64,000 bases of DNA. It comes from Paracoccus sp. DMF-8 (lineage in GTDB: Bacteria > Pseudomonadota > Alphaproteobacteria > Rhodobacterales > Rhodobacteraceae). The stretch covers positions 310,001 to 374,000 of the forward strand of contig NZ_JARJHL010000010.1 in the NCBI RefSeq assembly GCF_029309835.1. Reading direction: 5' to 3'. The position numbers were made by a program, and so were the translations under genes. The notes beneath the pieces are model-generated. The model made no database searches. It was not told where the DNA came from and worked only from the letters and a program-made list of their open reading frames with translations. Position 1 is the first letter of the stretch. The number at the start of each line of letters is the position of its first letter. This document shows, piece after piece, positions 30,700 to 39,287 of this stretch.

Positions 30700-31123
30700 C
30701 GCAACCATTCGATGCCGTCCTCCGACAGATGCTGTGCTTCGTCAGCCAGCAAGGTGTGCTTACGCCGCCATTCGCTGGTTTCAATCTGCCCCATCAGCAT
30801 TTCCCGACGCAGAGGGATGGACTTGCCGTTCGGGTTCTCCCAAGGCAGAAAATGACGAAACAGAACCTCGGAAACGTCGCTGGGTTTATCTTCACCGCTC
30901 TTGAAGGTGATGTAATGGCCTCACTTTCGGCGGCGGCGAACCGCTTGAGCGACATGGCTTTACCGCAACCGGGCAGGCCCGCGATCATGGTAAAGCGCGC
31001 ACCATCGCCCTCATAGATCAGGTGCAGGGACCGCAGGATATCCCGCGCGACCTCCGTCACCACGAATGTTCCCGGTTCGGGCCTTTGCGCGCCCGCCTTG
31101 GAAAACTGAACCACTTCTGCGAT
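30700..31123 (-). pseudogene. MuB-like AAA ATPase remnant
   Basis: Minus-strand remains of a phage Mu B-type ATPase, the DNA-binding partner that delivers transposition targets. A Walker A-like IAGLPGCGKAMSLKRFAAAE is followed, after a one-base shift near 30910, by YITFKSGEDKPSDVSEVLFR and then the Walker B region KHTLLADEAQHLSEDGIEWL. Homology stops near 30700, leaving the C-terminus missing. A GGAGG stands at the proper distance from ATC at 31123, where an ATG would be expected. The gene abuts a terminase fragment on the other strand, an unnatural junction. Confidence 0.7.
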
Positions 31124-31162
31124 TCTAACCTCCGTTCAGGATGCGGGCATCGCCCGCGTTGA

Positions 31163-32461
31163 ATGGTCTGGTGCCTGTTGTTCATCGACGAAGCGGACGG
31201 CATGGAGGCCACCGCCGAGGGGTCCCCGATCCTGCTGGCCGAGCGCCGCACCCTGTCCTTCCCGGATCGCAAGATCGTTCTGGGCAGCACCCCGGTGCAT
31301 GAGGATACCAGCCACGTTCTGCGCGCCTATGCCCAGTCAGATCAGCGCATTTTCGAGGTGCCTTGCCCGGAATGCGGCACCTTCGCGGAAATCACCTGGG
31401 ACGCGATCACATGGGACGAAGGCGCGCCGGAAACGGCCCGCTGGCGCTGCCCGCATTGCGCCGCCGAGATCGAGGAGCGCCACAAGCCCGCCATGGTCGC
31501 GGATGGCCGCTGGCGGGCGCTGCGCCCCGATGTGGCGGGCCATGCGGGTTTCCGCATGAATGCCCTTGTCAGCCTTCACGCGAACGCCTCATGGGCCAAT
31601 CTGGCGGCCGAGTTCATCGGCGCGAAGGACGATCCCACGACGCTGCAAACCTTCGTCAACACCATTCTGGGCCAAGGCTGGCGCGCGGATGGCGAAGAAC
31701 TGGACGAATCGGCCATGCAGGCCCGCGCCGAGCCGTTCGGGCTGGACATGGTCCCTGCCGAGGTGCTGGCCCTGACCGTGGGTTGCGACGTCCAGCATGA
31801 CCGGCTGGAACTGACCTATATCGGCTGGACGGAAACGGGCTGCATGCTGATCCTTGCGCATCGGGTGATCTGGGGCGCGTGGGACGCGGCCGAGACATGG
31901 GCCGAGCTTGACACGATGCTTGCCGAACGCTTCCCGCACCAGCTGGGCGGCAGGATCGCCATTGATGCAACCGCCATCGACGCAGGCGACGGCACGAGCA
32001 TGAACCGCGTTACGGATTTCTGCCGTGCCCGCACCCGCCGCAAGATCGTGGCAATCAAGGGCGCGGCAGGCAACCGCCCGGTGATCGAACGCGCCGGGTC
32101 CAGGACCAAGACCGGGGCGCGGTTGTGGATCGTTGGCGTTGACACGATCAAGACCCAGATATTCGCCCGTTTCGCCCGTGCCTCATCGGCGCGGTTCTCG
32201 GACAGCCTGCCCGCCGTCTGGTTCGAACAGGCGACCAGTGAACGCGCCGTCATCCGCTATGCGCGCGGCCAGCCGGTGCGCCAGTTCGTGCGGATCCCCG
32301 GCAGGCGGGCCGAGGCGCTGGATTGCGTGGCCTATGCCATCGCCGCCCGCGCCCTGGTCAATATCGTGCCCGAGGTGCGCCGCGCCGATCTGGCCCAGGC
32401 CGAGCCGGTCAAGGTCGCAGCCAAGCCGGTGTTGCAATCGGAATGGATGGCGCGGCGATAG
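31163..32461 (+). pseudogene. phage terminase large subunit (GpA family), N-terminally truncated
   Basis: 432 residues that start abruptly at the Walker B region LLFIDEADGMEATAEGSP. The motor's Walker A half (about 200 residues in GpA proteins) is missing. The remainder is good: a zinc-ribbon-like CPECGTFAEI / CPHCAAEIEE, then a nuclease domain with LTVGCDVQHDRLELTYIGW and AIDATAIDAG carrying acidic metal ligands, and DCVAYAIAARAL near the end. Without ATP binding it cannot package DNA. The junction at about 31160 with the MuB remnant shows deletion or recombination. Confidence 0.85.
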
Positions 32462-32482
32462 CCGCCCCGAATTTGGGGAGGG

Positions 32483-32599
32483 CTATTCCGCCGGATGCTG
32501 CCGGGTTTTGTGGGGCTTGTCGGTGGCGCGAACGATGAGAACGCCCACGCCTGCAATGGTCAGGGCGGCAAGCGGAACGATGATGTCGAACAACGTCAT
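32483..32599 (-). CDS. tiny membrane protein, third of a coupled set
   Basis: A 38-residue frame, MTLFDIIVPLAALTIAGVGV plus a short charged tail. One hydrophobic helix. Its ATG overlaps the stop of the preceding minus-strand gene (ATGA), and it is the last of four coupled genes that begin with an Xre-type regulator. No family recognised; phage accessory protein is likely. Confidence 0.5.
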   Translation of the reverse strand: MTLFDIIVPLAALTIAGVGVLIVRATDKPHKTRQHPAE

Positions 32600-32721
32600 T
32601 CCGCCGGGACGTGGGAAGCCTTGTCACGCTCTACCGCGCGTTCGTTCAGACGAACGGCAAGATACCCTACGCCGACAACGGCGATGGGCGCAATGATGAA
32701 AGCAAGGATGAAGCCGCTCAT
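32596..32721 (-). CDS. tiny membrane protein, second of a coupled set
   Basis: 41 residues beginning MSGFILAFIIAPIAVVGVGY: one transmembrane helix and a charged C-terminal tail ending SHVPAE. ATGA overlaps on both sides link it to the genes before and after. The sequence resembles its downstream neighbour in layout and tail (PAE end), suggesting an old duplication. Confidence 0.55.
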   Translation of the reverse strand: MSGFILAFIIAPIAVVGVGYLAVRLNERAVERDKASHVPAE

Positions 32722-32951
32722 GTCAGCCCTCCAAGGGGTCGTCTTGCCAGTAAATGTAAGAGCACACAGGCCGAAATCCAACCGATTCCGCCGGTGATCA
32801 TCGTCCAGACAGGCAGGCTTTCCCGCAAGCTGCTGATATTATATATATACCCGGCAACCGGCGTGGCGATGCCGACCGTGAAACAGGCTGTTGATGCCCG
32901 ATCAAGGGCGTTCGCCAGCAGTTTGGTTCGTTCGTTGCAGATCAGGGTCAT
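32718..32951 (-). CDS. small two-helix membrane protein, first of a coupled set
   Basis: 77 residues starting MTLICNERTKLLANALDRAS. Two hydrophobic segments (about residues 23-43 and 50-68) are joined by a short loop. The ATG overlaps the stop of the Xre-type regulator gene and its stop overlaps the next start. Function unknown; in phages such proteins can be holins, superinfection-exclusion or signalling proteins. Confidence 0.55.
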   Translation of the reverse strand: MTLICNERTKLLANALDRASTACFTVGIATPVAGYIYNISSLRESLPVWTMITGGIGWISACVLLHLLARRPLGGLT

Positions 32952-33166
32952 TTCCGCAGCCTGACGCCCGGCCCTTCGCCGTTTTCGTCGATGAAGATCA
33001 CCCCGGCGGATTCGAGGGCGCCGCGAATGGCCGCGATGGCTTGATCTGAAACCACGCGCCTTTCCTTCTCGAAATCTATAACCGTTGATTGCCCCAAGCC
33101 CGCCGCTTTGGCGAGTTCGGTTTGCGTCATTGAGATCAGGCTGCGGCCCGCCTCTTCGAAATCCAC
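32948..33166 (-). CDS. Xre-type helix-turn-helix regulator
   Basis: About 72 residues. The helix-turn-helix is MTQTELAKAAGLGQSTVIDF, and the protein ends in IFIDENGEGPGVRLRK, a tail common to small Xre regulators of alphaproteobacterial phages. A GTG at 33166 gives a near-complete N-terminus. Upstream sequence switches to an unrelated plus-strand frame, which suggests a recombination junction near 33170. It heads a coupled operon with three small membrane proteins. Confidence 0.7.
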   Translation of the reverse strand: MDFEEAGRSLISMTQTELAKAAGLGQSTVIDFEKERRVVSDQAIAAIRGALESAGVIFIDENGEGPGVRLRK

Positions 33167-33291
33167 GACTGCCTGACCCTTGCCTTGGACGCCACCGAGC
33201 GCCCAAGCGGCTGCAGTCAGCCCGAACGCGAGGCCCGCAGCTACGTCCGCAGCGCCCTGCGCCAGGTCAACAAGCTGATCGAGGTGCGGGC

Positions 33292-33516
33292 ATGAGCGGA
33301 AAATTCTATTACACCGGACGCAGCCCGCGCGCCCTCTGGCAACGTTTTCGCATGTGGCGGGCATATCGCCGCCCTGTGACATTTTACGACTTGCGCAAGA
33401 TCACCCATGACGTCGTTTACCGAGACGGCGATTATCACCGTCCCGACAGGGCCGCCGAAGCGGTTTTCATGCAGGTGATCCATCAGGCAGAAAGGCCGGT
33501 TTGGGGCAAGTCATGA
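33292..33516 (+). CDS. hypothetical phage protein
   Basis: 74 residues, MSGKFYYTGRSPRALWQRFR onward, basic and aromatic-rich. The ATG overlaps the stop (33293-33295) of a preceding short frame ending RQVNKLIEVRA, which looks like the tail of a gene truncated near 33170. Its own stop overlaps the next ATG. Small coupled genes of this type are typical of phage early regions. Function unknown. Confidence 0.55.
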   Translation: MSGKFYYTGRSPRALWQRFRMWRAYRRPVTFYDLRKITHDVVYRDGDYHRPDRAAEAVFMQVIHQAERPVWGKS

Positions 33517-33647
33517 AACCGCCCCTGATGTGGCGCATCGCCCGTGTCGCGGTCTGGCTTGGCCTGAATCTCAACTGGCTTTTCGATCCCGTGACAGCAT
33601 GGCGGCGGGGGGAGCCGGTGCGGAAATTTTCACCCCAAAAGAAGTGA
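33513..33647 (+). CDS. very small hypothetical phage protein
   Basis: 44 residues beginning MKPPLMWRIARVAVWLGLNL, coupled by an ATGA overlap to the preceding gene. It has one weakly hydrophobic segment. The stop codon lies inside the upstream operator (33629-33648), so the coding end and the regulatory element overlap. Confidence 0.45.
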   Translation: MKPPLMWRIARVAVWLGLNLNWLFDPVTAWRRGEPVRKFSPQKK

Positions 33648-33696
33648 AATTGACAGGGCGGTGCGGGGTCGGTATATTCACTGCAACAGAAGTGAA
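33629..33696 (+). promoter_or_regulatory. strong promoter flanked by two matching operators
   Basis: A -35 TTGACA (33650-33655), 17 bp, -10 TATATT (33673-33678) stands 40 bp before the ATG at 33718. Two inverted repeats of identical form TTCAC-N10-GTGAA lie at 33629-33648 and 33677-33696, one just upstream of the -35 and one overlapping the -10. Their spacers (CCCAAAAGAA and TGCAACAGAA) also agree at seven of ten positions. This is a classic arrangement for repression, perhaps with looping. The binding protein is not identified. Confidence 0.85.
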
Positions 33697-33717
33697 TTGT
33701 CAAATCGAGGACAGACC

Positions 33718-34254
33718 ATGAAACGCCGCGCCATCCTGTATTCCGCCGACTGCGAAGAAAAGCGGTTCGACGGTTATTATTTCCGCAATCAACTTCCCTT
33801 CGTGCCGGAACTGCCGCTGTCCGGCGAAAAGGATGACGCCCATACGCGCCGCCGCGCCGAGTATAGTTTGCAAGACGCATTCCTGTTGCGCCTGATGATG
33901 GAGTTCGTGGACCATGGCGGAGTCGCCATCGACGCAGCGCAGTATTCGGCTGGAAACGCCTTCCATCATCTGGCGCTTGCGAGTGAGCGGGTTGGCCGCG
34001 ATCATGACGTTTGGCTTGTGTTCATACAGAACCGCCCTGGCGAACTTGATTTTGCCCCCCGCGCCCTTTGTGCTGGCTGCCTGGACGAAATTCCGGCCCT
34101 GATCCGTGACAAGTCCGATCCATCCGACCCGCCGCGCGTGGTTCTGGTCAATGCCTCTGGTGCATCGCGCTTCGTGCTCAATCGTGCCGACGAATTCGGC
34201 ATTCTGCGCGAAGGCGAGGCCCGCCCCGTCTGGCTGATCGAAGAAACGCGCTAA
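33718..34254 (+). CDS. hypothetical phage protein with possible MerR-like helix
   Basis: 178 residues starting MKRRAILYSADCEEKRFDGY. The segment YSLQDAFLLRLMMEFVDHGG resembles the opening helix-turn-helix seen in small MerR-like phage regulators, but the rest matches nothing I know. It is expressed from the operator-flanked promoter 40 bp upstream, so autoregulation is an attractive guess. It is followed by the portal gene after 9 bp. Confidence 0.6.
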   Translation: MKRRAILYSADCEEKRFDGYYFRNQLPFVPELPLSGEKDDAHTRRRAEYSLQDAFLLRLMMEFVDHGGVAIDAAQYSAGNAFHHLALASERVGRDHDVWLVFIQNRPGELDFAPRALCAGCLDEIPALIRDKSDPSDPPRVVLVNASGASRFVLNRADEFGILREGEARPVWLIEETR

Positions 34255-34263
34255 GGTTCAGAT

Positions 34264-35598
34264 ATGGCCTTCCCCTTCGGCATCCTCGCAAACTTCTTCC
34301 GCCCTGATCCGGTGCCGCACAAGCGCCGGATCGAGGCGAGCGCGAGCAGGCCGCGTTGGCAGGGTGCGGGCCACCTTCACGCCCCGCAGCAATCGACCCT
34401 TGCCGCCCGCGCTGCGGCACAGCAACGCGCCGCAGCCGCCTATCTCAACACCCCGCAGGGCAACCGCATCGTTGGATCATGGGTTGCCGCCCTGATCGGC
34501 AAGGGTTGGCAGTGTCGCCCGCAGCATCCCGACGCCGCCATCCGCCACGATCTGGCCGATGCGTTCGAGGCCCTGACCCGCCCGCTGATGATGACCCTTG
34601 CCCGCGCCCTGATCCGCGACGGCGAGGTTTTCGTTCATCTGCGGATCGGTGCCGTTGGCGATCTGTGCCCCAAGCTGATCCCGGCTGACCAGATCGACGC
34701 CAGCCTGACCCGCGATCTGGGCAACGGCGCGCGCATCATCGCCGGGATCGAGTTCGACGCCGACGATGAGGTGACCGCCTATCACATCCTGCGCGAGGCC
34801 CCCGGCGCGGCTTTCGCCAGCTATGGCGACACCCTGCGCATCCCTGCCGTGGACATGCTGCATATCTATGACCGGCTGTTTCCGGGGCAGGTGCGCGGGT
34901 TGTCATGGCTGGCCCCCGTGCTGCTGAAACTGCGCGACCGTGACGAAGCGTCCGACGCCCTGCTGATGCAGCTGAAAACGGCATCGCTGCTGACCGGCTT
35001 CATCAAGACAATGGACGGAAGCACAGACGGTTACGCTGGCGACGTTTCCGGCAACGCCCTGAATGTGGCGCTGGAACCCGGTGCCATGCGCATCCTGCCT
35101 GGCGGAACGGATGTGACCTTTTCGCAGCCGGGGCAGGGGCTGACGCAGGCCATCGAATTCCTGCGCGCCCAGGACCGCGAAATCGCCGCTGGCGTCGGCA
35201 TGACCTTTGAACAACTGACCGGCGATCTGGGCGAGGCGAATTATTCCAGCGCCCGCGTCGGCTTGCTGGATTTTCGCCGCCGCGCCGAAATGCTGCAAAT
35301 CAACCTGATAGAAATGCAGTTCCTGCGCCCGCTATGGCTTCGCTGGTTGGCCGTTCGGGAAATGGCAGGAATGACCCCGGCGGGCGAGGCAGGCGTTTCC
35401 TCCTTTCCCGTCCGCTTCGTGCCGCCGGGGTGGCAGTGGGTTGACCCGAGAAACGAGGTTGAGGCCGATGTTGCGGCAATCGCCGCCGGGCTGAAATCCC
35501 GCGAGGAAGTCGTTGCCGGACGTGGCCGCGACATTGACGAACTGGACGCTGAACGCGCCCGCGATGCGGCCCGCGCAGACAGAAAGGATCAGAAATGA
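34264..35598 (+). CDS. phage portal protein (lambda family)
   Basis: 444 residues forming the head vertex through which DNA is packaged. Lambda-portal features include YLNTPQGNRIVGSWVAALIG near residue 60, DGEVFVHLRI near 119, MLHIYDRLFPGQVRGLSWLA near 198 and VGMTFEQLTGDLGEANYSSA near 315. The length is near the family size (about 480-530) but slightly short at the C-terminus. The stop overlaps the next ATG. Confidence 0.92.
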   Translation: MAFPFGILANFFRPDPVPHKRRIEASASRPRWQGAGHLHAPQQSTLAARAAAQQRAAAAYLNTPQGNRIVGSWVAALIGKGWQCRPQHPDAAIRHDLADAFEALTRPLMMTLARALIRDGEVFVHLRIGAVGDLCPKLIPADQIDASLTRDLGNGARIIAGIEFDADDEVTAYHILREAPGAAFASYGDTLRIPAVDMLHIYDRLFPGQVRGLSWLAPVLLKLRDRDEASDALLMQLKTASLLTGFIKTMDGSTDGYAGDVSGNALNVALEPGAMRILPGGTDVTFSQPGQGLTQAIEFLRAQDREIAAGVGMTFEQLTGDLGEANYSSARVGLLDFRRRAEMLQINLIEMQFLRPLWLRWLAVREMAGMTPAGEAGVSSFPVRFVPPGWQWVDPRNEVEADVAAIAAGLKSREEVVAGRGRDIDELDAERARDAARADRKDQK

Positions 35599-35879
35599 CA
35601 AACTACATCCCCGCGAGCATCGCCATGTCCGGCGAACACGCCCAAGAGATGGCCGCCACCATCGGCCCGTGGATCATCGGTTTCTGCGAGGCGCACGGGT
35701 TCGTCAAGAAAGGCCGCACCAATGCCGCCCGAGCGATGACCCTCTTGAACTATGGCGAGCCGCGCACAAAGGCCGAGCGCCATTTTCTGGACGCGCTGCT
35801 GCTGGAAATGGCCCGCCGCTATCCGGGCGATACCTATCCACCGTATTGCGTCCGCCTCGCATCGGCGGCGGTTCATTGA
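35595..35879 (+). CDS. hypothetical protein between portal and capsid genes
   Basis: 94 residues, MTNYIPASIAMSGEHAQEMA, coupled to the portal gene by ATGA. Soluble, no recognised domain. Its position between portal and protease-capsid genes suggests a head-related or accessory role. Confidence 0.65.
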   Translation: MTNYIPASIAMSGEHAQEMAATIGPWIIGFCEAHGFVKKGRTNAARAMTLLNYGEPRTKAERHFLDALLLEMARRYPGDTYPPYCVRLASAAVH

Positions 35880-35890
35880 AAGGATCAGGA

Positions 35891-37648
35891 ATGACCATTC
35901 ACCTGCGCGGCATCGCCCCGCGCGTTTCCACCGTGGACCATGACGCCCGCACGGTCGAGGCCATCGCCTCGACCTTCGCGGACGTGCAGCGCGCGGGCTT
36001 TATCGAGCGCCTGAACCCCGGTGGCATGGACCCCGCCCGCCTGATCGGCGCGCCGGTGCTGGACGGCCACCGCAGCGGCTCGACCCGCGACCAGTTGGGC
36101 ATCATCGACACCGCCGAACTGACCGCCGAAGGGTTGAAGGTCCGCATCAAATTTCGCAGCACCGATGCGGCCCGCGCCATCCTGACCGACATTGCCGACG
36201 GCATTCTGCGCGGCCTTTCCATCGGCTACCGCGTGACCGAGTGGAAGGACAGCCGCGAGGGCGACCGCCGCATCCGCACCGCCACCAAATGGGAAGCCCT
36301 TGAGGTTTCCCTTGTTCCGATCCCGGCTGACCCCGGGGCACGTTTTCGCAACGGAGAAACTGACATGCCGGAAACCGGTAACGAGGCGCTGAACCGCGCC
36401 ACCATCAACGCGGAGATCCGCAGCATTGCGGCGACCGCCGGGCTGGATCAGGGTTGGATTGATGCCCAGATCGACAGCGAAGCGACCCCGGACGCCGCGC
36501 GCGAGGCCGCATTCACCGCCATGCAGGCCCGCAGCGCCCAGACCGCGCCCCGCACCACGCGCGCCACGATCACCATGGATCACAACGACCCTGCCGTGAT
36601 CGCAGAACGCGCCGGCGAAGCGATCTTTGCCCGCGCGCACCCTGACCACGAGTTGAGCGCCCCGGCCCGTCAATATGCGCATATGTCGCTTGTGGACCAT
36701 GCCCGCGACAGCCTGCGCCGCAGCGGTGCCAGCGTGTCCGGCCTGTCACCTGACACGATCATCGCCCGCACCCTGGGCGGACTGCATACGACATCGGATT
36801 TCCCGCTGATCCTGGGCGATTCCGCGCATCGGGAAATGCGCCGCGCCTATGAATCCGCGCCGTCCGGCGCGCGCCAGTTGGCCAGACAGACCACCAACCG
36901 CGATTTCCGGGCCAAGCACAAGCTAACCCTTGGCGATGCCCCAAAGCTGGAAAAGGTCAATGAAGCCGGTGAGTTCAAACATGGCACCATTGACGAAGGT
37001 CGGGAAAGCTACCGCATTGACACTTTCGGGAAAATCTGGGGCGCGTCCCGTCAAGCCCTGATCAATGACGATCTGGGCGCGTTCACCGATGTTCCCCGCA
37101 AGCAGGGCATCGCCGCCCGCGCGTTCGAGGATGATTTCATCGTCAAGATGATCACCAGCAACCCGGCCATGTCGGACAATGTCGCGGTTTTCCACGCCAG
37201 CCACGGCAACCTGACAGCAGGGCAATCCGCCGCCATTCTGCCGCTGGACATGTCGTCCCTGTCCGCCGCGCGCCTCGCCATGCGCCGCCAGACCGCCCCC
37301 GGCGGAATGCTGATCGCCGCGACCCCGCGCTTTGTTCTGGTTTCGCCGGAAATGGAAACGGTCGCGGAACAGGTTCTTGCGCAGATTGCAGCCACCAAAA
37401 CGGAAGATGTGAACCCGTTTGGAAATCTTACGCTGCTGGTCGAACCGCGCCTGACCGATGACGAACAGTTCTATGTCGTAGCCGATCCGGCAAGCGTGGA
37501 CGGCCTTGAATATGCCTATCTGGAAGGCGCGCCCGGCCCGCAGCATGAAACCAAGGTTGGTTTCGAGGTTGATGGCATCCTGTTCAAGGTCCGTCTGGAT
37601 TTCGGCGGCGGCTGGATCGACTATCGCGGTTGGCATCGGGTGAACTGA
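35891..37648 (+). CDS. prohead protease / major capsid protein fusion
   Basis: 585 residues in one chain. The first ~165 residues are an HK97-type prohead protease: LNPGGMDPARLIGAPVLDGH contains the catalytic His, and DGILRGLSIGYRV and WEALEVSLVPIPADPGARF the Ser region. After a linker, an HK97-fold capsid part follows from about residue 230 (DHARDSLRRSGASVSGLSPD to the C-terminal GGWIDYRGWHRVN). Fusions of this kind are known in tailed phages and deliver protease and capsid in a fixed ratio. An ATG at 36364 (MPETGNEALN) inside the gene could give separate capsid synthesis. Confidence 0.92.
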   Translation: MTIHLRGIAPRVSTVDHDARTVEAIASTFADVQRAGFIERLNPGGMDPARLIGAPVLDGHRSGSTRDQLGIIDTAELTAEGLKVRIKFRSTDAARAILTDIADGILRGLSIGYRVTEWKDSREGDRRIRTATKWEALEVSLVPIPADPGARFRNGETDMPETGNEALNRATINAEIRSIAATAGLDQGWIDAQIDSEATPDAAREAAFTAMQARSAQTAPRTTRATITMDHNDPAVIAERAGEAIFARAHPDHELSAPARQYAHMSLVDHARDSLRRSGASVSGLSPDTIIARTLGGLHTTSDFPLILGDSAHREMRRAYESAPSGARQLARQTTNRDFRAKHKLTLGDAPKLEKVNEAGEFKHGTIDEGRESYRIDTFGKIWGASRQALINDDLGAFTDVPRKQGIAARAFEDDFIVKMITSNPAMSDNVAVFHASHGNLTAGQSAAILPLDMSSLSAARLAMRRQTAPGGMLIAATPRFVLVSPEMETVAEQVLAQIAATKTEDVNPFGNLTLLVEPRLTDDEQFYVVADPASVDGLEYAYLEGAPGPQHETKVGFEVDGILFKVRLDFGGGWIDYRGWHRVN

Positions 37649-37649
37649 T

Positions 37650-37865
37650 ATGGCCGTCCCGGTCGAAGACCTTGCCCAGATGCGCGATGCCCTGCTGCGG
37701 GCGCGCGCAAAGGGCGTGAAATCCCTGCGCGTCGGATCGGAGCTGATCGAATACAAGACCGATGCCGAAATGTCCGACGCCATCAACGATCTGGAAGCGC
37801 GCATTGCCCGCGCTTCCGCCCCCCGGCCCGCAATGGTCCGCTTCACCAACAGCAAGGGGTTTTGA
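37650..37865 (+). CDS. gpW-like head-tail joining protein
   Basis: 71 residues, MAVPVEDLAQMRDALLRARA, with a helical N-terminal half and SLRVGSELIEYKTDAEMSDA, the beta-hairpin/helix layout of lambda gpW. It adapts the portal for tail attachment. It normally sits between terminase and portal; here it follows the capsid gene. The start is one base after the capsid stop. Confidence 0.8.
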   Translation: MAVPVEDLAQMRDALLRARAKGVKSLRVGSELIEYKTDAEMSDAINDLEARIARASAPRPAMVRFTNSKGF

Positions 37866-37866
37866 C

Positions 37867-38283
37867 ATGACCCGACCGCTCTATTCCAGCGACACGGATC
37901 CCGCCTTGCTGACCTTCGAGGAAGCGGCGGGGCGGCTGCATGGCGCGGTCTCGGCTTCGGCTCTTCGCCGCGCCCGTATTGCAGGCAAGTTGTGGGCGAA
38001 GAAGCTCGGCAAGCGATACTTCACCACTTGGCATGCCGTCCTGGAGTTTCTGGAATGCCCCGACACCGAAAGCCCGCCCGCCTCTATTTCCGCGCCGACG
38101 AACGCCAATGGGTCATTCGTGACGGCGGCACCCAGCGGCGGACAGGATTTAGCCATGGCCAGCGCCGAGAGGCTGAAACGGCACTCGCTGAATACCTCTC
38201 GGCGCGAAAACCGCCCGACCGCAGAGGCCCGGCACATCCGGGGAGCTGACCGTAGGGGAGGTGCTGGCCCGGTATGCCGATGA
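37867..38283 (+). CDS. excisionase-like DNA-binding protein
   Basis: 138 residues. The N-terminal ~60 residues (LLTFEEAAGRLHGAVSASAL, KLGKRYFTTWHAVLEFLECP) form a winged-helix of the excisionase type. The Ser/Thr-rich tail overlaps the integrase start in another frame, an arrangement common for xis-int pairs in this group. The last part of the frame may be altered by the same indel that breaks the integrase. Confidence 0.7.
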   Translation: MTRPLYSSDTDPALLTFEEAAGRLHGAVSASALRRARIAGKLWAKKLGKRYFTTWHAVLEFLECPDTESPPASISAPTNANGSFVTAAPSGGQDLAMASAERLKRHSLNTSRRENRPTAEARHIRGADRRGGAGPVCR

Positions 38284-38530
38284 CAAGAACGGCGCAATCC
38301 AATCCGTGGGGACGCTGGTGTATGCCATTCAGGCGCTGGCCCCGTTCTGGGGCGATCTGACCTGTGACGCGGTGAAAGGCTCGACCTGCCGTCTATACCA
38401 GAAGGAGCGGGCGAAGCCTCGGGCTGTCACGACCACGACCAAGACCGGCAGGCAGATGACGCGCGAGCTTTCGGCCGGTCCTTCGACGGTCCGTCGCGAA
38501 TTGGGCGTCCTGCAAGCGGCGCTCAATCAT
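38055..38530 (+). pseudogene. tyrosine-type phage integrase, N-terminal fragment
   Basis: The first frame MPRHRKPARLYFRADERQWV ends in SARKPPDRRGPAHPG. After a one-base loss near 38240 the protein continues as ELTVGEVLARYADDKNGAIQ to STVRRELGVLQAALNH, the SAM-like arm/core-binding region. It then stops matching at about 38530; the catalytic domain with the R-H-R-Y residues is absent. The DNA beyond belongs to a different set of genes, so this is a recombination or deletion junction. Integration by this element is no longer possible in cis. Confidence 0.8.
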
Positions 38531-38738
38531 GAACGCGCTCGAAAATCACCTGCAAGAACAGCAGGACGCCGCAGCCGCCCTTGAGGCAATAGCCCGCTGC
38601 CTGCGCGCCATTTCCACCCGCGATGATGATTTTACCAGAGTGCTGGTGACCGATCTTAGCGAACTGGCCATGTGGATCAGCCGTGACCTGAACGCTGCCT
38701 TGGACAGCGTGAACCTGCCGAAATGGGCGCTGAAATGA
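38529..38738 (+). CDS. hypothetical protein
   Basis: 69 residues, MNALENHLQEQQDAAAALEA, acidic and helical. Its ATG lies on the junction with the integrase fragment, so the real N-terminus may have been lost. It is coupled to the next gene by ATGA. No family recognised. Confidence 0.5.
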   Translation: MNALENHLQEQQDAAAALEAIARCLRAISTRDDDFTRVLVTDLSELAMWISRDLNAALDSVNLPKWALK

Positions 38739-39214
38739 GCTATTTCAACGACCACACCAAGACCGAGGCAGAACTGCACACCATCGGCGCGCTGCTATGC
38801 GTTCTGGAAGAAGCGGGTTTCAACTATCTGACGAAAGACAACAACCCCATAGCCTCGGGCGTTCTCAACACGATTCAGGTCATCGCGGAGCGCGTCACGA
38901 AAGCGCAAGAACTGCACGATGCCGAATATAGCGCGCAGGTAGCGCCCGAGACGCCCATCGCTGCGATGCACCGCGAAATCGTGCGTAGACATGCCGTTCT
39001 GGAAGGGAACCACGGCCTGTCTGAGGAAGCGTTCGACGCCTTCAACATGGCAACGGTAGAGATGGGCAATGCCATCGTGGATATTCCCGCGCGGAATGCC
39101 GACGACATGCTGCGCAAAATCATGGACTACAGCATCAACGGCGACCATCCCGATCTGCACGGCACCGAGCAGGCCAGCCGGATCTGGGCTGAAATGCGGG
39201 CGATGGTTGCCTGA
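38735..39214 (+). CDS. hypothetical protein
   Basis: 159 residues beginning MSYFNDHTKTEAELHTIGAL. Helical, acidic, no known domain. HREIVRRHAVLEGNHGLSEE resembles segments of small phage-encoded proteins of unknown function. Coupled to the gene upstream. The intergenic stretch after it (39215-39287) holds nothing I recognise. Confidence 0.6.
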   Translation: MSYFNDHTKTEAELHTIGALLCVLEEAGFNYLTKDNNPIASGVLNTIQVIAERVTKAQELHDAEYSAQVAPETPIAAMHREIVRRHAVLEGNHGLSEEAFDAFNMATVEMGNAIVDIPARNADDMLRKIMDYSINGDHPDLHGTEQASRIWAEMRAMVA

Positions 39215-39287
39215 CCACAGCGCCCCCGGCTTCGGTCGAGGGCAAGTTGCTGTGTGGCACACCGCAGTCGTCACGATATTGCCTTTT

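Noticed and set aside
30643..30720. Left attachment repeat matching the tRNA-Thr 3' end.
   Set aside because: I looked for GCTGCAAGAG-like sequence at the left border of the island and found none.
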